Positions 55,650-62,977 of a DNA stretch of 64,000 nucleotides are shown piece after piece. Below the pieces are notes generated by a model. It searched no databases, had not been told where the DNA came from, and was given only the letters and a program-made list of their open reading frames with translations. Every line of letters starts with the position of its first letter. Position 1 is the first letter of the stretch. The DNA is from Methanococcus vannielii SB. GTDB lineage: Archaea > AGJL01 > Methanococci > Methanococcales > Methanococcaceae. The position numbers and the translations under genes were made by a program. The stretch is taken from assembly GCF_000017165.1 (NCBI RefSeq), contig NC_009634.1, positions 510,249 through 574,248 of the forward strand, read 5' to 3'.

Positions 55650-56504
55650 ATGCTAAGGGGAAAAGAAGCAACTCTCGCTGCAATAATTACAATAATTATG
55701 GAAGAAGAACCCGAAACTCAGGACGATATTGCAGAAAAGCTAAACGTTAGTAGAAGATACGTTGCAAAGCTTTTAAAACCTCTTGTAGATGAAGGGGCAA
55801 TAAGACATCCTTATGTAGTAAATCTTGAAAAGCTTAAAAATTTTGAAGAATATTTAGAGACCGATAAATTTTTTAAAGAAATTTCAGATACTTTCGATAA
55901 AATGGGTACAAACGTTATATATAATGCCGAAAAAGTATTTGAAGCTTTAAAAAAGCAGGATATCGATTCTGCAAAGAACGTAATTCTTGAAGATTATGCA
56001 CTAAATCGAATGGAAGATGAGGTAAATATCGTTTTAAGAATGAATGCTTCAAAACATCTTGATATGGATAGCTTAATGCAAGTGTCAAATATTGCTGCAA
56101 ATATTGAACGTTGTGGGGATTATCTTTCAAATATCGCAGAAGAAGTAGTAAACGGGCTTTTAGTGGAGCCTTTAATATATTTAGAAATTTTTGAACTTCA
56201 TGAAATTATAGTTAAAATGTTTAATTATGCAATGGATATGGTAAAACATCAAAAAATAAATACTGAAATTTATGAATTGGAATTAAAATTACATGAAAAG
56301 CTCGACATAATTCTTGAAAAGCTTAAATCAGAACGTGTTAAAAAATCAGAAAATATTAACCAATTTATCCAATTTGGAATGTTTTTAAAGGATGTTGAAA
56401 GATTTGGTGATAGATGCCTTAAAATATTTGAATTAGGGCGTGAATTCCATCATAAAATCCCGCAAAATAAGAAAATTCCGGAATCTTTTAGAAATATAAA
56501 ATAA
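55650..56504 (+). CDS. PhoU-domain protein with N-terminal helix-turn-helix
   Basis: A 284-aa protein. The N-terminal winged helix is clear (TQDDIAEKLNVSRRYVAKLL, about residues 22-41), followed by two PhoU-type helical bundles with ERCGDYLSNIAEEV and ERFGDRCLKIFELG, the E-R-x-G-D metal-binding signature. PhoU proteins restrain phosphate uptake; the fused DNA-binding domain suggests direct transcriptional control. No pst genes are nearby. Start chosen at the second ATG (55650), 4 nt after GTGA. Confidence 0.9.
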   Translation: MLRGKEATLAAIITIIMEEEPETQDDIAEKLNVSRRYVAKLLKPLVDEGAIRHPYVVNLEKLKNFEEYLETDKFFKEISDTFDKMGTNVIYNAEKVFEALKKQDIDSAKNVILEDYALNRMEDEVNIVLRMNASKHLDMDSLMQVSNIAANIERCGDYLSNIAEEVVNGLLVEPLIYLEIFELHEIIVKMFNYAMDMVKHQKINTEIYELELKLHEKLDIILEKLKSERVKKSENINQFIQFGMFLKDVERFGDRCLKIFELGREFHHKIPQNKKIPESFRNIK

Positions 56505-56582
56505 GTTTAACGTATCCATAACTTAATAATTAAATTTATCCAAGTAATATTCATTCATCAATAAATTTAAATAATATTAGTG

Positions 56583-56612
56583 CTTATGGTGAAAAAACTA
56601 CTTATGGTGAAA
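56583..56612. repeat. Duplicated ribosome binding site before lysA
   Basis: CTTATGGTGAAA occurs at 56583-56594 and 56601-56612, an 18-bp tandem duplication. The second copy supplies the GGTGA of lysA. The first places another ATG/GGTGA upstream, opening an 18-codon out-of-frame ORF (56586-56642) overlapping the lysA start. Confidence 0.7.
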
Positions 56613-56614
56613 CT

Positions 56615-57925
56615 ATGGAATTTTTGGGGAACGAAATGTTAACCGTTAAGGACGGAAAATTAAAAATTGATGGGCATGATGCAGGCGAACTTGCCAAAAT
56701 GTATGAAACTCCGCTTTATGTGATGAGTGAAACCCAGACTGTTAAAAACTTCGAAAGATACGTTGAATCATTTAAGGAATACTCTGAAAAAACCGGAAAA
56801 GAAACCATATTTTCATTCGCATACAAAGCAAACACAAACCTTGCTTTAACAAAACTTCTTTCAAAACTTGGATGCGGTGCAGACATTGTAAGTGCTGGGG
56901 AATTATATATTGCAAAAATTTCAAATGTTCCTTCTGAAAAAATTGTATTTAACGGAAACTGTAAATTAAAAGAAGAAATTAAAATGGGAATTGAGACAAA
57001 AATAAGGGCATTTAATGTTGATAGTATAAGCGACCTTATTTTAATCAACGAAACTGCAAAAGAAATGGGAAAAATTGCAAACGTTGCTTTTAGAGTAAAT
57101 CCAAATGTTGACCCAAAAACACATCCTAAAATTTCAACTGGAATGAAAAAGAACAAGTTTGGACTGGATATTGAAAGCGGGATTGCACTTCAAACAATTA
57201 AAATGGCAGAAAAAATGGAAAACGTTAAAATTGTAGGTATTCACTGCCATATAGGCTCCCAATTAACTGAAATTAGCCCATTTGTTGAAGAAACAAGGAA
57301 AATAATGGATTTTGTAGTTTTGCTTAAAAATGAAGGAATTAACATTAACGATGTAAATCTTGGTGGAGGACTTGGAATTCCATACGACAAACAAAAAGTA
57401 ATTCCTGTCCAAAAAGACCTTGCAAAAGCAATTCTTAGTGTAATTTACGAGTACGAAAGTAAAATTGAACTTCCAAACCTTATTTTAGAACCTGGAAGAA
57501 GCATAGTTGCAACTTCAGGAGTTTTACTTGGAACGGTAAAACATATAAAAGATACCCCTGTTGCAAAATGGATAATGATTGATGCAGGAATGAATGACAT
57601 GATGAGGCCTGCAATTTATGAGGCATACCACGAAATTACTTCCTGTACATTAAGAAGTGAAAAGGAAGTTGTAAGTATTGCAGGAGGATTATGTGAAAGT
57701 TCAGATGTATTTGGAAAAGATAGGGAACTTTCAAAAATTGAAGTAAATGACACCATTGCAATTTTAGACGTTGGAGCTTACGGAATTAGTATGGCGAATA
57801 ATTATAACTCAAGAGGAAAACCCGCAATGGTTTTAACAAGTGAAAAGGAAGTTTCAATAATTAGGGAAAGGGAAACTCTTGCTGACTTAATATCAAAAGA
57901 TATAGTGCCAAATCATTTACTTTAA
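56615..57925 (+). CDS. lysA: Diaminopimelate decarboxylase
   Basis: A 436-aa PLP enzyme of the alanine racemase-like fold, performing the last step of lysine synthesis. The Schiff-base lysine is in FAYKANTN, GGGLGIPY binds the PLP phosphate, and EPGRSIVA and CESSDVF are conserved. The start ATG lies 4 nt after GGTGA in a duplicated region. It has an N-terminal MTVKDGKLKIDG-type segment usual for archaeal LysA. Monocistronic. Confidence 0.97.
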   Translation: MEFLGNEMLTVKDGKLKIDGHDAGELAKMYETPLYVMSETQTVKNFERYVESFKEYSEKTGKETIFSFAYKANTNLALTKLLSKLGCGADIVSAGELYIAKISNVPSEKIVFNGNCKLKEEIKMGIETKIRAFNVDSISDLILINETAKEMGKIANVAFRVNPNVDPKTHPKISTGMKKNKFGLDIESGIALQTIKMAEKMENVKIVGIHCHIGSQLTEISPFVEETRKIMDFVVLLKNEGININDVNLGGGLGIPYDKQKVIPVQKDLAKAILSVIYEYESKIELPNLILEPGRSIVATSGVLLGTVKHIKDTPVAKWIMIDAGMNDMMRPAIYEAYHEITSCTLRSEKEVVSIAGGLCESSDVFGKDRELSKIEVNDTIAILDVGAYGISMANNYNSRGKPAMVLTSEKEVSIIRERETLADLISKDIVPNHLL

Positions 57926-57990
57926 TTTTTTATTTTAAATTTTTTGAATTCTTTAAATTATCTCAGAAGATAGGGGGAAATTAAATTAAG

Positions 57991-58083
57991 TTACCGAATA
58001 ATAAATAAAATACTACAAAAAGCAGTTGAAAGAATAATTAGTGGCAGTATTTTTCTTTTTGAATTAATGTCATATTTTAGCAT
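57991..58083 (-). CDS. Small single-pass membrane peptide (30 aa)
   Basis: A short frame on the minus strand starting at ATG 58083 with GGTGA (58089-58093) exactly 5 nt upstream, the spacing used by genuine genes here. The 30-aa product has a basic N-terminal third (MLKYDINSKRK) and then one hydrophobic stretch (ILPLIILSTAFCSILFIIR, position about 12-30), so it would insert as a single helix. It lies 75 bp downstream of nuc on the same strand. The function is unknown; too short to name a family. Confidence 0.5.
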   Translation of the reverse strand: MLKYDINSKRKILPLIILSTAFCSILFIIR

Positions 58084-58157
58084 TTTTTTCACCAGAATTT
58101 TTTTCTTTTTATTTTATTTTTAAATCGATACAGTTTAAAAATTAACTTTAAAGGGAT

Positions 58158-58727
58158 TTAGTTGTTTTTATATGCCCATAATCCTATCCGCTTATTTTTT
58201 GCATTTTTTTCGTCTTCTAAAAATTTTTCTTTTAATTCAAAATCACTAACATAAACCCTTGCAAATCCATGTTTTATAAGATTTTGATTAAAGTTTTCAT
58301 TGTCAACATATATGTATGCAAGGTGCCGCCCGTACCTATCTATTTTGGGGCTGTTTCTATCAAATACCACTATTACATTCTTATTTTCAATATTATCCCT
58401 AGTATAATTTGTTACTTTATATCCCCACAGTTTTAAATAATCCAAATCAGATATTGGCGAATTATAATCAATATAATATTCTTTAGGATTATTTTTCTGG
58501 TACGTTTCAGGAGTATCTACTCCTAAAAGCCTTATATTGTAATCTACATTATCTGACCGCACATAAACGGTATCCCCATCAACAACCCTTATAACGACCC
58601 CTGAAAAGTGTTCTCTTGAATTTATAAATTCTTTTGAACTTACTTCATTGTTAAAAGAAATACAGCTCGCAAAAATTAAAGTTAAAATTATTAAGATATT
58701 AATCGCAATTTTTCCAATCGATTTCAT
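58158..58727 (-). CDS. nuc: Thermonuclease-like exported nuclease
   Basis: A 189-aa staphylococcal-nuclease-fold protein. A signal peptide precedes a lipobox-like IFASC. Catalytic segments are VVDGDTVYV, RLLGVDTPET (Arg and Asp), and the second active-site arginine region RYGRHLAYIYVD. It probably degrades extracellular DNA or RNA at the cell surface. ATG 58727 follows GGGATATT; the upstream in-frame start at 58745 would overlap trmO. It begins 7 bp after trmO stops, in a polycistronic set. Confidence 0.9.
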   Translation of the reverse strand: MKSIGKIAINILIILTLIFASCISFNNEVSSKEFINSREHFSGVVIRVVDGDTVYVRSDNVDYNIRLLGVDTPETYQKNNPKEYYIDYNSPISDLDYLKLWGYKVTNYTRDNIENKNVIVVFDRNSPKIDRYGRHLAYIYVDNENFNQNLIKHGFARVYVSDFELKEKFLEDEKNAKNKRIGLWAYKNN

Positions 58728-58734
58728 AATATCC

Positions 58735-59118
58735 CTATAAATCAAGTTCTTTTGAATAGATTTTTATATCAATTAACGGCGTTTCTGAAAATGCGTCAAT
58801 TTCTTCAATATAGATCCTATTTTCCACGATTTTATTGATATTTACAGTATATAGTGCAATAGGGTTAGGCCTAACTGGTGATCTTGTTGAAAAAACCCCT
58901 CTAACAGGATTTTTTAGGTTTCCTTTTGGGTGTACGCGTAATGTACGCCTTTTATCTTCATTATCTGACCCATTAAACCACAAAAAAATTAAAATTTTTG
59001 AATTATTAGTTAGTCCTTCAGTTCCGTCAAAAAACTCTGGAAAAATCTCCAAGTAAGATTCAGTTTCTTCTTTTTTAAAAATACCTATCTCAAAAATAGT
59101 ATACTCTTTCCTAATCAA
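58735..59118 (-). CDS. trmO: tRNA (N6-threonylcarbamoyladenosine-37-N6)-methyltransferase-like (TrmO/TsaA)
   Basis: A 127-aa YaeB/TsaA-like fold with the signature STRSPVRPNPIAL. Bacterial TrmO methylates t6A37 of threonine tRNA; archaeal members are shorter and their activity is less certain. TTG 59118 lies 5 nt after GGTGA; a frame continuing to GTG 59127 overlaps that site. The start overlaps the cbiD end by 8 bp, and nuc starts just after, so this is an operon with cbiD first. Confidence 0.82.
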   Translation of the reverse strand: MIRKEYTIFEIGIFKKEETESYLEIFPEFFDGTEGLTNNSKILIFLWFNGSDNEDKRRTLRVHPKGNLKNPVRGVFSTRSPVRPNPIALYTVNINKIVENRIYIEEIDAFSETPLIDIKIYSKELDL

Positions 59119-60220
59119 ATCGATCACCTAAAAAGCATTTTCCAAGGATTTTTCCGTTTATATCCACAATAATACAAGAAAATTTAATATTTGGAAATCT
59201 TAAACAAAGTCTTTCAACAACTCTTTTTGAAATAAGGTTAAAGACTTCATTTAAAATATCCTTCTCAGCCAAAATCTCTATTATTTCTTCAGTAGTATTT
59301 GATTGAAGTATTTTTTTCATTAATTCTTGATTATTGCATAGAGTTGACGTATACGCACATAAAATTTCATTTCTTGCATCGGATACCTTTGAGTGAGTAT
59401 CAAAAATACCTCCTGCAAGTTTTACTATTTTCCCAGCGTGTCCAAAAACAGTTATATCTTTAACGCCTTTTTCTCCTGCTTTTTCAAGCATAAAACCCCA
59501 AAAATTTGAAACTTCTATAATTTGGTCTTCTTCAATATTTAAAACCGATTTAGCGTATTTTGTACCTATGTTTCCCGGAACAAACACTAAATTTTCAAAG
59601 CCATTTTGTATTGCTATATCAATTTGAGGTAAAAGGGATTCTTTATATGCATCATTAGACATTGGCCTTACAATTCCTGTTGTACCAAGAATTGAAATTC
59701 CCCCAATTATTCCTAATTTCGGGTTTAACGTTTTTTTAGAAATTTCATCCCCATTTGGAATAGATATTCTTACAACGGCCTTTTCACCATCATTTAAAAG
59801 TGAAATTAAGTTTTTCTCAATCATTTCTCTTGGTTTTGGATTTATTGCATAATCGCCCACATCAATTTGCAGACCTCGTTTTGTAACGATGCCAACGCCA
59901 TTTCCGCCAAATATTTCGATTAACTTTAAATTAGAATTATTATCCAATTTTTGAAGCGTAACTTCAACATTAATTGTCATGTTGTTTGTAATATCGATGT
60001 CTTTTCCGGAAAATTTTTTAACTGTTGCAAAAGCAGTATTTTCGCTTCTTTCGATATTTTGTATTGGAATTATTAAAGTTTCATTTTTCAAATTTAAAAT
60101 TTCTACAAAATCCAACTTTTTATTATTTTTTAAAAAATAGAGTGCAGAATATGCACCCGAAACCGCACATGCACCAGTTGTATATCCAAAAGTCGTTTCT
60201 GTTCGAAAATCGATAGTCAT
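59111..60220 (-). CDS. cbiD: Cobalt-precorrin-5B (C1)-methyltransferase
   Basis: A 369-aa CbiD of anaerobic cobalamin synthesis, which methylates C1 of cobalt-precorrin-5B with SAM. Landmarks are the N-terminal TFGYTTGACA, GNGVGIVTKRGL, GTTGIVRPMS and GHAGKIVKLAGG. ATG 60220 follows TGTGA by 5 nt; the GTG at 60229 overlaps the site. Corrinoids are needed for methyl-transfer in methanogenesis. Its end overlaps trmO. Confidence 0.94.
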   Translation of the reverse strand: MTIDFRTETTFGYTTGACAVSGAYSALYFLKNNKKLDFVEILNLKNETLIIPIQNIERSENTAFATVKKFSGKDIDITNNMTINVEVTLQKLDNNSNLKLIEIFGGNGVGIVTKRGLQIDVGDYAINPKPREMIEKNLISLLNDGEKAVVRISIPNGDEISKKTLNPKLGIIGGISILGTTGIVRPMSNDAYKESLLPQIDIAIQNGFENLVFVPGNIGTKYAKSVLNIEEDQIIEVSNFWGFMLEKAGEKGVKDITVFGHAGKIVKLAGGIFDTHSKVSDARNEILCAYTSTLCNNQELMKKILQSNTTEEIIEILAEKDILNEVFNLISKRVVERLCLRFPNIKFSCIIVDINGKILGKCFLGDRFD

Positions 60221-60300
60221 GGTTTTCACAAGTTTTAAATTAAATATTATTATATAATTGAGAACAAGATATAAATAATTACTTTTTAAGAGGTCATAAC

Positions 60301-60434
60301 TTGTATACTGAATCAGAAGTGTTTAAGAAGCTTATTTCAAAAGCTAAAAATGAACCACTTGATTTAGAAAAGATAAAATAATTTACAACTTCGAAGAAAA
60401 AGAAGTAGTATTAAAAAAATTAAAAACGGATTAA
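60301..60434 (+). pseudogene. Small gene, apparently frameshifted
   Basis: GGTCA (60292-60296) precedes TTG 60301, which opens 26 codons (MYTESEVFKKLISKAK then NEPLDLEKIK) ending at TAA 60379-60381. A different frame then continues without a break (60378-60434), reading IIYNFEEKEVVLKKLKTD. The joined product would be a 44-aa charged helical protein, so a one-base indel near 60376 has probably split it. It could also be two unrelated frames; the low-GC sequence makes chance readings common. Confidence 0.4.
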
Positions 60435-61450
60435 TATTTTAAAATTTTTGCATTGCTCAATTTTTCAAAGCCGTTCTTTTTTACGAGATATAAATCCTCA
60501 ATTCTAACTCCAAAATCATCCGTATAAATTCCAGGTTCTATCGTAATAACCATTCCCTCTTTTAAAATAATATCCTCCTTTATTTTTGAAGAGATTGTCG
60601 GACTCTCGTGAACTTCAACCCCTACGCCGTGGCCGAGAGAATGTATAAAATACTCCTTAAATTCGCCCATATGGTCCCTTGCAACTAAATCAAGCTCTTT
60701 TACAGAAATTCCTGCTTTTAAATTTTTTTCGGCCTCTAACTTTGCACTCTTTACAACATCATATACTTCAGAATATTTTTGAATATTTTCATTTAAAATT
60801 ACGGTTCTAGTGATATCTGAACAGTAGCCTTCGTAAAGTGCTCCGATATCCATTAGGAGAATGTTTTTTACAATATCTTTTGACGGCATTCCGTGTGGAA
60901 GCCTCGTTTTTTTATTAGATATAGCAATTGTATCAAATGATGGTCGAATGCTTCCCTTTTCTTTCATAAAATACTCTATTTCTGCAGCAACTTGATTTTC
61001 TGTTACGCAGTCATTTTCAAACGCATAATTGGTCCCAAATTCAATTGCTTCGTCGCTTATTTTCGCTGCAGTTTTTATATTTTGAATTTCTGCTTTTGAT
61101 TTTATTTCACGCATTTCATCAATTTTTTTAGAAATTATCGTATATTTTTCAACAAATTTTAAAAACTTAATCGGTAAAGTATCTTCTAAACCGATACAGC
61201 CTTTAAATGTATTTTCAAAGTTTTCGTAAAGTTCAATATCGAGATTTTTATTTTTATAGTCTTTTGACATTTCAAAATCGAGTTTTGACACCTGTAAAGT
61301 CACTTTATCATGGTTGCTATCAAAAATAAGTATAGAGAAATTAGGTGGATATCTTTCTAAAAAATAAGTTATATTCTCTTTTCTTGTAATTACTGCTTTT
61401 TTAATATCATTTTCTTTTAAATATTCTAAAAATTCCCCAAATTTATCCAT
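60431..61450 (-). CDS. pepQ: Xaa-Pro aminopeptidase/dipeptidase (M24B)
   Basis: A 339-aa pita-bread metallopeptidase. N-terminal creatinase-like domain, then the catalytic domain with metal ligands MDIGALYEGYCSDITRT (two Asp), HSLGHGVG (His), EPGIYT (Glu) and VRIEDLYLV (Glu). It cleaves X-Pro peptides in the cytoplasm. GGTGG precedes the ATG by 4 nt. The closely related neighbour on the right, aroA, is on the same strand with 69 bp between. Confidence 0.92.
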   Translation of the reverse strand: MDKFGEFLEYLKENDIKKAVITRKENITYFLERYPPNFSILIFDSNHDKVTLQVSKLDFEMSKDYKNKNLDIELYENFENTFKGCIGLEDTLPIKFLKFVEKYTIISKKIDEMREIKSKAEIQNIKTAAKISDEAIEFGTNYAFENDCVTENQVAAEIEYFMKEKGSIRPSFDTIAISNKKTRLPHGMPSKDIVKNILLMDIGALYEGYCSDITRTVILNENIQKYSEVYDVVKSAKLEAEKNLKAGISVKELDLVARDHMGEFKEYFIHSLGHGVGVEVHESPTISSKIKEDIILKEGMVITIEPGIYTDDFGVRIEDLYLVKKNGFEKLSNAKILKY

Positions 61451-61519
61451 AAAACCACCTTTAGAAGTTAATTAATATTTTAAATAGTTAAAAATCTAAA
61501 AATTTAATTAATTCATACC

Positions 61520-62809
61520 CTAAATTACTTCGATATTGCATCCAATTGATTTCATTTTATCTACAAAATCGGGAAACGATATTTTAACCGATTCTTCACC
61601 TTCAATTACAGTTTCTCCATCTGCAAGCATTCCTGCAATAGTAAATGCCATTACAAGCCTGTGATCATCATGAGTTTTAAGTTTTGAACCGGTTAGTTTA
61701 TGTGTGCCAGTAATTATAAGCCCATCGGGTTTTTCTTCGATGTCTGCACCCATTTTTGAAAGTTCAACTGCACATGCGTTTAATCTATCGCATTCTTTAA
61801 GTCTTACGTGTTCACCGTTGTAAACTACCGTTTTTCCTTCGGCAAAACACCCTAAAACTGCAATTGTGGGGACTAAATCGGGAATATTGGTTACATCTAT
61901 TTCAATCCCTTTCAAATTATAAGGGCCTTTTATTTTAACGTTATTTTCGTTTATTTCTACGTCTGCACCCATTTTCTTAACTATTTCTATTATTTCTCGG
62001 TCGCCTTGCTTTGAATTCTTAAATACATTCTTTACTTCAATATCGGAATTTAATAAAACCCCTGTTGCAATTAAATATGACGCAGAAGAATAATCACCTT
62101 CAATAGTATATTCACAAGGACGGTAACTTTGTTTTCCTTTAATTTTATATCCGGTTTTATTTTCTTCCACTATTTTTTCAATTTTTACCCCAAATTTATC
62201 TAAAACGTCTATTGTAATGTTTAAATACGGTTCAGATTTTAAAGGGGTCGTCAAAATAATTTCCGAATCCGTTTCACTAAATGGTAATGTCATCATGAGC
62301 GAGGTTATAAATTGAGAACTCATGTCACCCCGTATTTTAACAGAATTGCTTGTAATTTTTCCTGCTTTCACAATAATTGGTGCAATTCCGTTGTTTCTTG
62401 TTGAAAAACTTTCTATTCCAAGCTGTTTTAATGCATCAAGTAGCGGTTGCATTGGCCTTTTCCTAATTGAATCATCCCCTGTAATTACGGCATATCCATC
62501 AGGAATTTGGGAAGAAATTCCAGTTATAATCCGTAAAGTAGTTCCACTGTTCCCGATATCAATAATATTATCTGGAACTTTTAATTTAGACCCGATTATT
62601 GTCCATTTTTCGACCTCATTTGTAATTTCTGCACCAAGCATTCTACATGCATGTGCTGAAGATAAACAGTCTGCACCGTTTAATGGATTTTTTAAAATAG
62701 ATAGCCCATTTGCAAGGGATGCAGAAATTACTGCTCTATGTGTGTACGACTTTGATGGAGGGGCATTTATAATACCTTTTACTTCCGATGTCCTTTTAAC
62801 GATAAGCAC
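61520..62809 (-). CDS. aroA: 3-phosphoshikimate 1-carboxyvinyltransferase (EPSP synthase)
   Basis: A 429-aa shikimate-pathway enzyme that joins PEP and shikimate-3-phosphate. Conserved segments: PPSKSYTHRAVISASLA, GNSGTTLRIITG, RGDMSSQFITSLMM, EGDYSSASYLIA, and HDDHRLVMAF. GTG 62809 lies 4 nt after GGTGA. The intergenic region with glnA (168 bp) carries the NrpR operator on the other side. Confidence 0.96.
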   Translation of the reverse strand: MLIVKRTSEVKGIINAPPSKSYTHRAVISASLANGLSILKNPLNGADCLSSAHACRMLGAEITNEVEKWTIIGSKLKVPDNIIDIGNSGTTLRIITGISSQIPDGYAVITGDDSIRKRPMQPLLDALKQLGIESFSTRNNGIAPIIVKAGKITSNSVKIRGDMSSQFITSLMMTLPFSETDSEIILTTPLKSEPYLNITIDVLDKFGVKIEKIVEENKTGYKIKGKQSYRPCEYTIEGDYSSASYLIATGVLLNSDIEVKNVFKNSKQGDREIIEIVKKMGADVEINENNVKIKGPYNLKGIEIDVTNIPDLVPTIAVLGCFAEGKTVVYNGEHVRLKECDRLNACAVELSKMGADIEEKPDGLIITGTHKLTGSKLKTHDDHRLVMAFTIAGMLADGETVIEGEESVKISFPDFVDKMKSIGCNIEVI

Positions 62810-62917
62810 TAAATCACCGTGAATTTGCGAATAATTTCATAATTATCTGAAAAGTATATCAAACTATCCAAATATTAAAAATTACCGCCATTTAAAATAT
62901 ATTGAATGTACCGTAAA

Positions 62918-62928
62918 CTATATATATT
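62918..62928 (+). promoter_or_regulatory. TATA box of glnA
   Basis: ACTATATATAT lies about 50-60 nt before the glnA start and about 10 bp upstream of the NrpR operator, the normal arrangement for a TATA box with an overlapping or downstream repressor site. Confidence 0.6.
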
Positions 62929-62936
62929 GAAAAAGC

Positions 62937-62950
62937 GGAAAGCTATTTCC
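62937..62950. promoter_or_regulatory. NrpR operator (GGAA-N6-TTCC) controlling glnA
   Basis: GGAA (62937-62940), six bases AGCTAT, then TTCC (62947-62950) is an exact match to the nitrogen operator recognised by the repressor NrpR in M. maripaludis. The established rule: NrpR represses nitrogen-assimilation genes when nitrogen is sufficient and is released by 2-oxoglutarate. The element sits between TATA and the glnA start, where repression of glnA is known. Confidence 0.9.
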
Positions 62951-62977
62951 TATAAAGATGATTTTGGAGGAATATAT

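Noticed and set aside
58835-59056. Forward frame overlapping trmO
   Set aside because: Opposite-strand shadow of trmO; no RBS, no recognisable motif.
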